Below are positions 1-9,307 of a stretch of DNA of 20,200 nt, one piece after another. The notes under the pieces were generated by a model. The model made no database searches. It was not told the DNA's origin and worked only from the letters and a program-made list of their open reading frames with translations. Source of the DNA: Gloeopeniophorella convolvens (Eukaryota > Basidiomycota > Agaricomycetes > Russulales); the NCBI GenBank assembly GCA_022496205.1, contig WTXD01000184.1, positions 1 through 20,200 on the forward strand, read 5' to 3'. Within the stretch, counting starts at the first letter, position 1. The number at the start of each line of letters is the position of its first letter. Both the position numbers and the translations under genes were made by a program.

Positions 1-1248
1 TACAGTAGCCACCTGGGCAAGGATCTCAGTCCGAACAGTGGAACAAGCATGCAATCAGACACACCATGCAAGACTATGCCATCGGGCGTGGGAAGGAAGG
101 AAAAGCCGCTCCTCGGCCTGGCAGACGCCATATTTATGAGAACTGGATTCCTAAACGATGCTCACTCACGATGGACGTCGCTCGTTCGGATCCTTGAACT
201 CTATTTGCTTCCACCTATATTCATGAGTGTCGAATACCCACAAATCATTGAGGTACCGTGCTGAGAATAAGGTCGACTTAAAGTGAGCGATGCCTCAGAA
301 TAGATCATGTATGTGACTTACTGACGATACCCGGATCGTAAAATCCACCAAACATGACGATATAATGTTTCCACAGAGCCATCCTGTGTGGACCTAAGAA
401 GGGACAGACATGAAGATCGAAGATGGCCTGACCGGTGCCCTGAACGTGCTGATGGGCGTTCCTTTGTATCTATCCGATCCCACGATCGCGTGGCGATGTC
501 GAAACACCAAAAATCACGGTAGTGGTGGAATGTATTTTGGTACAACGAGGAGAATTCACCCCCTAGATGGCGGTAAGAGTGGGTTTCGACTTGACACTTG
601 ACTACCAGACAATTGGACACACCAAATAAGAAAAGCTTCCCGCCTCCAGTAGGGGAAGCGACGACAGCATGAGCAGACCTCGGGCCTGGACAAGTCGGAG
701 AGACAAATTTCCGCCACTCGTTCTGAGGTTTCGTACGATGAGATACATAAGACTCCGCATTCGATAGACACAACACACCTTCTCAGGAGAATATCGGAAT
801 ACATCATTGTAGAAGTACTATCAAGAAGGATGAGTAAAGTGAGACTGCTGCACGCGCTGGAACAAACATACCGCTTTTCCATCCGGGCTGAAGAACTCCC
901 CTCCAATGTACCATAGGTACTCTCCGCTGGGACAGGCAGTGAGGGTTGCATTTGCGCGTCGGCTTGGTGGTCCCTCGACAAGTTCTTCTGTCACAGCATG
1001 CGATTCTTCCCATTCCCGGCGGATCTACTAGGTACAATGTCATTAATTCACCGCCATGACCGACAGAAGAAGGAGTGCACATTCTCGAGAATTGCTTCCA
1101 GGTTTTGGTCATCATCGAATTCGGAACCCTTGGACTTTCCTGACGTCTTCTTCTTCTCCTTGCGCTCTGTCTTCGTGGCGGCTTTCGCCTTCTTTGCTGC
1201 TTTTGTAGCCGCCTTGGAAGACGCGGAAGTTACCTTTTTCTTTGCCAT
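1..1248 (-). CDS. Kelch-repeat protein, KLHDC4/Kel3-like (5' part, 3' end outside window)
   Basis: The start codon is at 1248-1246. Exons on the minus strand are 1248-1081, 1024-872, 817-779, 722-623, 562-433, 383-322, 260-170, 117-65 and 12-1 (cut by the window edge). All eight introns are GT-AG, 49-61 nt, and phases close throughout, giving about 269 residues. The N-terminus is Lys/Ala-rich (MAKKK, KAATKAAKKAKAA), followed by an acidic DDDQNLEAILEN segment. Kelch blades follow: YLWYIGGEFFSPDGKA, GGEFSSLYQNTFHHYRDFW, SARSGHR, MFGGFYDP, YLNDLWVFDT and GIVLHGGY. This order matches my recollection of the human KLHDC4 / yeast Kel3 family, whose beta-propeller is thought to mediate protein contacts; its molecular role is poorly known. 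The gene diverges from the transposase-like gene at 2228. Missing C-terminal blades reflect the window edge, not damage. Family assignment is confident; function is not. Confidence 0.93.
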
Positions 1249-2227
1249 GGACCGCTGGGGTTGGTTGTCAGGCTAAAAGATACCAGTCGAAAGGGGGTTT
1301 GAGTCGGAGGAGGCCCGGAAATAGCACCTGTAGTCTCGTTCTCAGACCTTGTAGGAGGTCGAGAAGGTCGCAAGTCGGGGGCCATTTTTCGCAATTGAGG
1401 CGGCGGTTGCGGGCCGTAATGACTCCGAATTTCAGAGGCTCAGCTCTCAGAGCGGCTTTCCCGGCCCGCCGTCACTGAAAAAATCGTTGCAGGGTCCGCT
1501 GGCGTCCGTCCTCGTCCGTCTGTCTTGGACCTTGATCTCTCTGTCCATTATCTATGGTCCTCCATAGTTTAGTTCCAGCAACTTTTTATTGACATTCCTC
1601 GCTCAGCACCCAATACCCTTGCGGCGTTCATCGATTGGACGCCCCGCAACGATTGGGGGAGGTGGGAAGCAAGCATATCGGGGTCACTTGCGTGGCACAG
1701 CGGTAAATCTCGAGCTTGAGCTTGAGGCCTGGACTCCGGCATGCGTACTTCGCGGCTCAATCAGTACATTTGCGTGCGTCCTGTCATGCCGCCGGCGCTG
1801 TGCCTAATCCCGTCTGTTTCCACAGTTCCTCGGACCGGGAGCCTGGCTGCGCGAAGGCCGTCCCTACACTGCCAGCGGGCGCAACGCGATTTCTCATAGT
1901 TTTCCGGTGTCTTCGAGAGTAGCCGGACAAATCGTTGGGTTTCGACGATTTCAATCTCGAGGGTCACGCGTTAGCGGCCCAAGCATGATTTTATTATGCT
2001 ACCATCAACATCAAATCAACATAGCACGTTTTTTTCATAGATTTCCCCGTCATCGTAGATCTCATGCATTGCAAAATCTCGTTTTCACGACGATCGTTGG
2101 CACTTGGAGTGAAATTTGTGTAGAGTCAGACGACGTCTCTTGTGCTCAGGCATACGACTCGTCGCTGTCTCGATAGTGCCCCTCCTCCCGGCCGCGCCCC
2201 TCCCGCCCGTGCCCCGGCTTTGCCATA
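1249..2227. other. Divergent intergenic region without a convincing gene
   Basis: This 979-bp stretch separates the start codons of the kelch gene (minus) and the transposase-like gene (plus), so both promoters should lie here. I see no canonical TATA box close to either start. Pyrimidine-rich runs occur near 1500-1560, and a C-rich block at 2177-2218 directly precedes the plus-strand start codon. Open frames here are short, lack family resemblance and overlap on both strands. If the A-B-C block is a transposon, its left end would be expected here. Confidence 0.6.
2197..2215 (-). promoter_or_regulatory. G-quadruplex-type motif upstream of the transposase-like gene
   Basis: The minus strand reads GGGG-CAC-GGG-C-GGG-A-GGGG, four G runs of at least three with loops of 1-3 nt, which fits the usual G3+N1-7 rule. 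It ends 12 nt before the start codon at 2228. A further C-rich run (2178-2190 on the plus strand) could extend it. The motif is directly visible; folding or a regulatory effect is inference. Confidence 0.45.
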
Positions 2228-5200
2228 ATGCCTAACCTCGCCATTCCGACTTTAGGTCTAGAGGCGACGCAACTATCCAATCCTCGCCGTGAGTTTGAGT
2301 TTGGATATGCAATAGTACTCTTCTGACACTGACCCGTTGGATAGTTTTCCTCTATGATGAGAGGAAGTGCAGATATAAGTGCAAAATCTGCGACAACTGT
2401 ACATGGCTCACAACATCCAAGGCCGTGAGGCATGAAGACACCCAGCGTCATGTTGATCGTGCACGCAGATTGGACGGAAGGCTTCCTGCCTCGGACGCGT
2501 CCCAAGGACTCGCGAGCGACATTTTCGCGCGCCCTCTTGAACCTGTTCCCGCCGTGTCGTCTCCTGCTCGCCTGCCGTCTGATGTCCTACCTGATTGGAA
2601 TCGTGGCGACGGCTCGGGTGACGACGACAATGTCATGGACGAGGTCCTTGGAAGGATCTTCAATAGCTTCTCTCACGCGTCTGGGGAAGATGATGTCGAT
2701 CATGACGACCGTACATCTTTTGTCCATGGCCCCGCTCTGCCCAGTGACCCACCTGATCAGCTCTATGACGACTTCGGCGGTGATCTTGCGCTGGACAAGC
2801 CAGACATGCCCTTTGACGAGGAGTCTCGTCCCGCGTCGCCAGGACTGCCATCGCATGTGCCTCAGTCTTTGGTCTGGGATGAGCTGGACGACAACAGCGA
2901 GCCAGATCCTCCTGCTGTAGAGCAGGAGTCTTCGCCACGCGCATTGATGACCAGTGAAGACCTGCGTGAGGCCAATCCTTTCGAACCACCCTTTGACAAT
3001 CGCGTGGCTTCCGTGGCAGACTGCTTTCGTAAGTCTCTTTGTGCTGCCACATTTCGTTATCTCACATTACATCGCGGCCTCTCTCACTTCATAGTCGATG
3101 GTGTGGAATTTATAGATCCCGAGGACTGGTGGCCTTGGCAGAGTCGTGAGGTGAGTGCGCCGCCGCCTTTCTGTGGCATTGGGTTCTCGCGCCTGACATC
3201 ATCTCTATAGCATTGCCTCATCGATGTTCTCGGCGCATTCCCGCGCTCAGTTTTCTCGGAAGCCGAGCTCGACGTCGTCCGCTGGTTCGCGATCAAACTC
3301 GGGGTGCGACAGCTCCCAACCCCCCACACGGTAAAGCAACAGCGTGAGGCCATCCTGTCCATAGCGGGGACATCTCCCGTCCTTGTGAAGGGCACTCACG
3401 GCAATGTATTCTCAAGTGCGAGTCTCAGTCGCCTCATATCGCACGTGAGAGTAATTATATTCTGTTGGTAACCTGGCTCAGCGTCCACGATTCAATTACA
3501 GGAGCTCAGTAATCCTCTGGTGCGGCCCCATATTCAATTCTATCCTGAGGACGCCCCACGTGTGTGCTCCGACGCTCGGCATGGGTCTCGTTGGCGTTCC
3601 GAAATCGATGCGCGTCTTGGGTCCCCTATGGCGCGAGGGACCGATGGACAGGACTATTTTGTGGAGGAGCCTGCAATCGCCAACCTCGACTCGCTCGGCA
3701 CGGTCGGCCCGGTTTGGATCACTCGATGGTTTCAGCGAGAAGGAGCATTGCACGCTCGTGTGCATCCACTTAAAGTGGATTCTACTGGCGGATCCTTTAT
3801 TATAGATGGTACTACCACCATGGAAATACCATTGTCAAGTTTTTTTGTAAGTTTTCCCACCTTCCAGAGCGTGCACAGGGAGTATGGTTTGCCCAGCCCT
3901 ACCTCAATCCAAGGCACGTGCGCTTCCATGTTGTGTTGATTCGGGATCTCACGCGTGTCTTCATTGAACAGGTATTATTCGCGGCGACAGGGATGGAGGT
4001 TCGACTCCAGAGTCGTATCCTGTCTCCCTCCCGAATCCCTGGCGTGCCAAGGCGAATGGTCGACGCGTGGTTGCCCTTCCCATCTTTCTGTACTGCGATG
4101 ACACCTCCGGCAACATGTCCAAAAGGTGGAACAAGCATGATTCACTCTTGTTCGTGCTCGCGGGTCTTCCTCAGGAGCAAATGCTTCTACCTTACAACAT
4201 CCATTTCCTCTGTACATCCAACTTGGCATCGCCGCTCGAAATGTGCGAGCGCGTGTGTCAAGAACTGCGGTGCGTCCTTTTCCTTTCATAAAAAATGAGT
4301 CTGAGCTTATTCTTTCCAAAGCGAGGCAGAGTTGGACGGCATAGTGGCATGGGATTGCGAGTTAGCTGAGGAGGTGTTGTCGGTCCCCTGGGTCCTCGGC
4401 GTTCTCGGAGACAACCCAATGCAAAGCGAGCTGTCCTCGCACATTGGTTTGAACGGCAAGTATTTCTGTCGCAAATGTAAGGCGCACAAAATCGATAAGG
4501 AGATGAGTTTGGAGGCACAATTGACCCACGCGCTGCAATTCATGCAGGTCAGTGTATCATCTGTCGCTTACTTGTCTGTGGTCTAACATCACTCTCCTCA
4601 GGTCTCTGAGCTGCGGAGTCGTAAGGACACGTTGGACGCGTTACGATCTCAGCATCAATGTTTCCTTGACGGGGTTCCCTCGCGTGCAGAACCGCTCGCG
4701 ACTGCTTCAGGCGTCAAGGATAAGCATCTATCGTTCTTCCATGCAAAACTTAAACAGTCCATTGCTTCCCGCAAGGAACTCAACAGATCTATTGGAAAAC
4801 CGATGATGGATGGGGTCTGCGAGGATGTTGCTCGTAGCCTGGAAGGCCTGTCCTTTGAAACCATGGTCAACCCTTTGCTTAGTCTGGAGAGTGAGTAATG
4901 AACATTGTTTTCAGATATCAATGCGCGTCTGACAGCTTCTCAAGGTCTGGATCTCGCTAGAGACACGCCAGTCGAAATCCTACATGTGGTATTACTCGGG
5001 GTGGCAAAGTACTTTTGGCGGGATGCTGTGTCCCGCCTAGACTCTGCAGGAAAGTCTCTTCTCAAGACCAGGTTAACCAGCCTAGAGGTGCTCGACTTAG
5101 GAATCAGCCCGGTCCGCGGGCATACTCTGGTGCAATATGCCAGATCTCTTACCGGCAGGGATTTCCGCATCATACTGCAGGTAGCGCCCGCAGTACTCTA

Positions 5201-7065
5201 TGGACTATTACCTGCGCCTGCATGGAAAGCATGGATGGCGCTATGCCGTGTAGCACCTTTGATCTTCCAGCCCAGGATTGAATCTATCGATGAGTACATC
5301 GTGCGTGTATGGTCCTCATTCGTGATTCGTTTTCACTCAATCCTCCATTGTAAATCCTATAGACCAACATCCGAGCTTGTATCAACGATTTCCTCGTGGC
5401 GACAGCTCTATGGTCCGTGAGGTGGTTTAATAAACCAAAGTTCCACATCCTCCTGCACCTTCCCGCCCATGTCACCCGATTTGGCCCTCCGTTGCTCACA
5501 GCAACTGAAGGCTTTGAGTCCTTTAACCACGTCATCCGTTTGCGAAGCATCCACTCGAACCGCCAAGCCCCAAGCAAAGACATCGGGCGTGCTATGAATT
5601 TCATGCATGCCACACGCCATCTGGTTAGCGGCGGTGTCGTGTTTGAGAAAGAAGGCGACACTTCTTCTCGACGCCGCGCAGGGCCTGGCGTCCTTGAATT
5701 GGCCAACGATGAAGAGTTTTCTCGGTTTCTTGGTATCCAGCAAGTTCATGAACGCGCGAACGCATCCTCCCAGCATTTCAATAGTACGTGTTTGACCACA
5801 CGTGCAGTGCAGTGCATCCGATCTCACAATGTATCACTCTCACAGAATCCCGTGAGCCACAAGTCGTCACATGGGCTGAGACGCTAGCCTGGAAAACTGC
5901 GCGCCTGTCGTGCCCCAGCCAGCTCGTCCTTACAACGGTATCGTACCGTGCATTTCAGCTTATCAACAAAGACGCAGCGCGCGTGGGGTCTTTTGTAATG
6001 CACATCAAAGGATCGAAGACACGCCTTGCGCGAGTGATCGAAATACTCGGAACAGAGGATATGCCTCTTTTTGTGGTCGTACAGGAGTGGGATGTCCTGG
6101 ACGAGGACGTCAAATACCTCATGCCAGCTGTGGCGCCTTCATCAAGTCCCCATCCGTATCATCTTGCAAAGGCAGAGGTAGCATGTTGAACTCCTCCTGA
6201 TTGTGACAGGTCACCAAACTAACTCGACAAACAGGATGTCTTATGCACCGCTCACACCTTCCACAACTGCTCGAAACACTCCTGCAAGCCGGAGCGCACA
6301 CGCCGGGTTCGCCAAGAGCGTGAAGATACAGGCATGCTGGAAGACGAAGTCACACACGCGACAGACCCCGATGACAGAGTCCTTAATCTCGCCCAGATGC
6401 ACAGCGCTCAGGTACTCCATGCTTTTCGAAGTTTCGCAACGTGGTTCGAAACCCCAACACATCAACTGCTTAGGGAGCACTTGATGCCAGATGCCTGTGA
6501 CCCCACTCATGACGAGACTCTGCACAACGTTGCTTCTGACGTGCTATACGGTACTTCCAGCCCAGGGGCGGCCGCGGAAATCTTAAATGCAATGCCTCCT
6601 CCTCATGTCCCTTCGACGCCTTCAAGGCCCTCTCGTACCATTCCCGCGACGACTGCCATGCGTTTCCCCAGCCTTAACACGACACCCTTGACATCCCCCA
6701 CAACCAACATGCCTGCACGAACTCACAATACCCAGTCGAGGCGCGTTGGACATCCTGTAGACGATGAGCAAGTCAGTTTTCCCTTCTTTCCCACCCATCA
6801 CTTTGGCACTGTCACACCACGCCGTAAACGAGCCCATGAGGAAGAATCGCCGAGAAACGCCAAACAGCGCGCCATTCCTAGCACACCGAACCCTGGGCCA
6901 AGTATACCAGCTGCGCAAGCGCGAGCACGGGGGGCAGGACGAGGCCGCGTTCGGGGACCGGGTACACGAGCCCACGGACGCAGACACGGACGCGGAGGGG
7001 GTGAGACCGGTACTCATTGGGACGATAATTTTGCAATAGTCCAATGGGTACCGCCAGAAACGTAG
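2228..7065 (+). CDS. Transposase-like protein A (CACTA/Plavaka-type DDE fold, intact, 12 exons)
   Basis: Exons are 2228-2288, 2345-3028, 3095-3150, 3211-3444, 3502-3913, 3972-4269, 4322-4547, 4602-4890, 4945-5300, 5363-5783, 5846-6177 and 6235-7065. They sum to 4200 nt, or 1399 residues plus stop. Introns are 52-66 nt; one is GC-AG (3914-3971). A C2H2-like finger sits at C33-C36-H50-H56. Candidate catalytic-core blocks are YCDDTSGN (D525/D526), LGDNPMQSE (D612), then a C631/C634/H637 knuckle, TPVEILHVVLLG (761-772) and ATEGFESFN (E921/E924). Their order parallels CACTA tnp2 and Plavaka transposases. Residues 1127-1140 form a Cys/His cluster (CTAHTFHNCSKHSC). Residues about 1355-1380 are Arg/Gly-rich. 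I recall similar proteins as multicopy and uncharacterised in Agaricomycetes. The last exon may hide another intron near 6771. Transposase activity is inferred; a domesticated nuclear protein is the alternative. Confidence 0.85.
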
Positions 7066-7606
7066 GGCCATTGCGGATGGCGCGCAGCCTGTGTCCCAAG
7101 TGAATTCCTGAGGATGCACAAGTCGCGCACCCCGCCGACCACGGATCTCGGACTCCCAACCGGCCCGGCCCCCGCACCCTCATTTCTGACCCTCCCAACT
7201 CTGCACCGTTCGCTTCACTCTGTCCTTCCCATTGTCCAATCACCTCAAGAATTTGTATAAAGCAGACTTTAATAGCCGCATACAATAATCTACAATATGA
7301 ACCACGCACAATATGAACCACGCGCGATGCAATTCTAATGCACGCATATAACATTTCTTGTCCTCCTATTACTAATGCTGCAATTCGTCGCTCGGGCCTC
7401 TGCGCATCCTCAAGAGTCGGTAGAGGAATACATTACCTTCCCCAACTATTTGCTGTACTTGAAAGAGATTGAGCGAGAAACCGGGGCTGCGTGAACAAAC
7501 TCTGAGCTGGAGGCAATCAGTGGGGCGGATGTCTCCGATCCGTGATCGAGAGCACACTGAAGGCTCGATCACCTGCGCAGACTACTTCTTGCTCACTTGA
7601 TCATCC
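7066..7606. other. Intergenic region between genes A and B
   Basis: This 541-bp region holds the 3' flank of gene A and the 5' flank of gene B. An AT-rich core (about 7250-7350) contains a TATAAA at 7256-7261 and a 16-bp tandem duplication. The TATAAA lies about 345 nt before the gene B start codon, so it is a promoter candidate only if the leader is long. Short frames on the minus strand show nothing recognisable. Confidence 0.55.
7292..7323. repeat. Perfect 16-bp tandem duplication
   Basis: Two adjacent identical copies of ACAATATGAACCACGC occupy 7292-7307 and 7308-7323, between genes A and B. A slippage or repair duplication is the simplest explanation. A binding-site pair is possible, but nothing else supports it. 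Confidence 0.9.
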
Positions 7607-8606
7607 ATGGTTTCCTCCGCCGACGTTGTCCCAAAGCCAGGGAAGCCCGGTGTTCTTGTGGTAGAGTTGGGGCCAGGAGCGAGGCCCCAGCGCCGTGCAG
7701 CGAGAGTGTCTACAACAACCACGCAGGCGTGAGTAAAATTTTATCAAGGATGATGTGGAGACTAACGCGGCACGTCAGTCTCTTTGATGACGGTGGCCCT
7801 CTGGATAGTCAGACCACGGAATCACAAACATATCCAGATGCTGCTGAATGCAGCGATGATGCGGTTCAGCCCGCATGGGACCCTGGCTGCGACAGTGAGT
7901 GCCGACGCTTGAATCCTGAATCACGCGGGTATCACTCACCAAACTCAGGCATATCTGACGAGCACGAATGCTGTGAATGCGTGCAGAACGAAGAGCACGT
8001 TTTGGAGTTCTCCGTGTCCCAACTCGAGCGCAAGGTGAAAGATCTTGAGACAGAACTAGAAAGGGCGCGATGGGCGGCCGAGCGTGAGGCCAAGGTGGCG
8101 GAATTCCTGCATAGGGAGTGGAAGAAAAGTGATGAGATCCTCGTGGAGATGCTCATGAGTGAGGACATCCCGCGACAGACGCTCCAACTTAGGCTGATCG
8201 GCGAGCGAAACGATGTGAGAGGCACGTTCATTAACTGACGCGATTTTATGCTCACCCAGACGCACACAACGTGATAGCCACGCTGGTTCCGATTCACGCT
8301 CGGGATGAAGGAACAGCTCTACCACCAGAAGTGGACCGAGGCAGATAATAAGCTGCGTGCCACACAAGACGAGCTGAAACACGCCCAAGACGAGATCGAG
8401 AACCTGAAATTGCAAGTACAGCTCCTCGAAGAAGCCGCCAAGCCTCATGCCGAGAGCAGCACCGGCCGTAGTCTCAAGGTGAGTACACTGAGGACTGCTG
8501 TACATTTCGAGGCGGAACTGACTTTGGGGTGATATAGCGGGGTGTCCTGGGGCTGGAGGAACACACCGGGTCGCCAGGAAAGAGGCCCCGGGTGGATGAG
8601 TGCTGA
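7607..8606 (+). CDS. Coiled-coil protein B, unknown function
   Basis: Exons are 7607-7728, 7779-8214, 8278-8478 and 8538-8606, totalling 828 nt or 275 residues. The start ATGG has a good context. The first intron (50 nt, CTAAC branch at 7762-7766) rescues the frame: unspliced, the start meets an in-frame TGA at 7730. The acceptor of the second intron (8277) was chosen because the nearer one at 8259 leads to a stop after four codons; this is the least certain junction. Residues about 118-165 form one heptad-like coiled coil (SQLERKVKDLETELERA) and about 196-240 a second (ELKHAQDEIENLKLQVQLL). A small CECC-like cluster (ECCEC) precedes the first. The C-terminus carries a basic GKRPR patch that could be a nuclear signal. 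I do not recognise a family. Its position just downstream of gene A, on the same strand, suggests a companion protein, perhaps a dimerising partner; that is inference. Confidence 0.72.
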
Positions 8607-9307
8607 GCACTGAGCGCCGAGCGCCGACAGGGTGCAGGCGCGGGATCCGGAATGACGAAAACAGCACGGCGCAGGACGGACAATGCAGAGGGGTCGCATC
8701 GCACGTGGCGTGGAAGCATCCGAGAAGCGCTGGACATTGAACATTGACCCGCCACTGCGCCGCGTGACGGGGCGCTAAGTTGTATTTCGGTCTTCGCATA
8801 CCTCCCATGTCCCTTGTCGCTTTCCACATGTTGTATGCAACCCTCGACTGGAGCCTCTGATGTGACATTGTCATGGACACCTCTCAACCGTATCTCCTAT
8901 GTCTCCAACTAGCCAGGGACCTGTCAACAACTCTTTCGCTCTTGAGCGCTGAGCGCCCACCCCTTCAAGTGCATGGTGGCACGACTTGAGACTGGCTTGA
9001 GGCTCCCACTTGAATAAACACGCTCTGTGTGTTGGACACAAAAGACTGCTACATCAATCACATCATGTCTCTGGACAAAAACACTGCGAGGGTCATCTCA
9101 GGCATTTATGGAGCTGTCTCGCGCTGAGCGTTTCATTGGCACGCCTGAAGGGCCATGCCGACTGGGCCGCATTGATTCGTCTTGAGCGGCAGCAATCGAC
9201 TCACGGAGGAACAGTGATGTGCCACGTGCTGCGGTGGCAGAGCCACAACGTGCAAAAATTTCACCCTTTGTCTCATCCTCTGTGCTGCCATTCTCTCGCA
9301 CTTCAAA
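8607..9307. other. Intergenic region between genes B and C with recurring TGAGCG motifs
   Basis: This 701-bp region should hold the gene B terminator and gene C promoter. TGAGCG occurs on the plus strand at 8611, 8943, 8950, 9125 and 9183, with related GAGCGCC copies at 8612 and 8619. No TATA box is evident near 9308. Long minus-strand frames here (for example 8474-8887) have no recognisable composition or family signature, so I treat them as chance. Confidence 0.5.

Noticed and set aside
1998..2300. 11-bp sequence TCATAGATTTC shared near 2034 and 11174, as possible ends of the A-B-C element
   Set aside because: Matches of this length are expected many times by chance in 20 kb, and it is a direct, not an inverted, repeat.
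3841..3866. Possible 21-nt intron GTAAGT...CAG in gene A
   Set aside because: It is far too short for splicing, and reading through gives a continuous sequence (SFFVSFPTFQSVH) that fits the protein.
3998..4008. Perfect tRNA-type B box GGTTCGACTCC
   Set aside because: It falls inside a coding exon of gene A (GGSTPES), and no A box or cloverleaf fits around it.
8056..8887. Long minus-strand frames overlapping gene B and its 3' flank
   Set aside because: They are antisense to the coiled-coil exons and have no family resemblance; gene B splices cleanly on the other strand.
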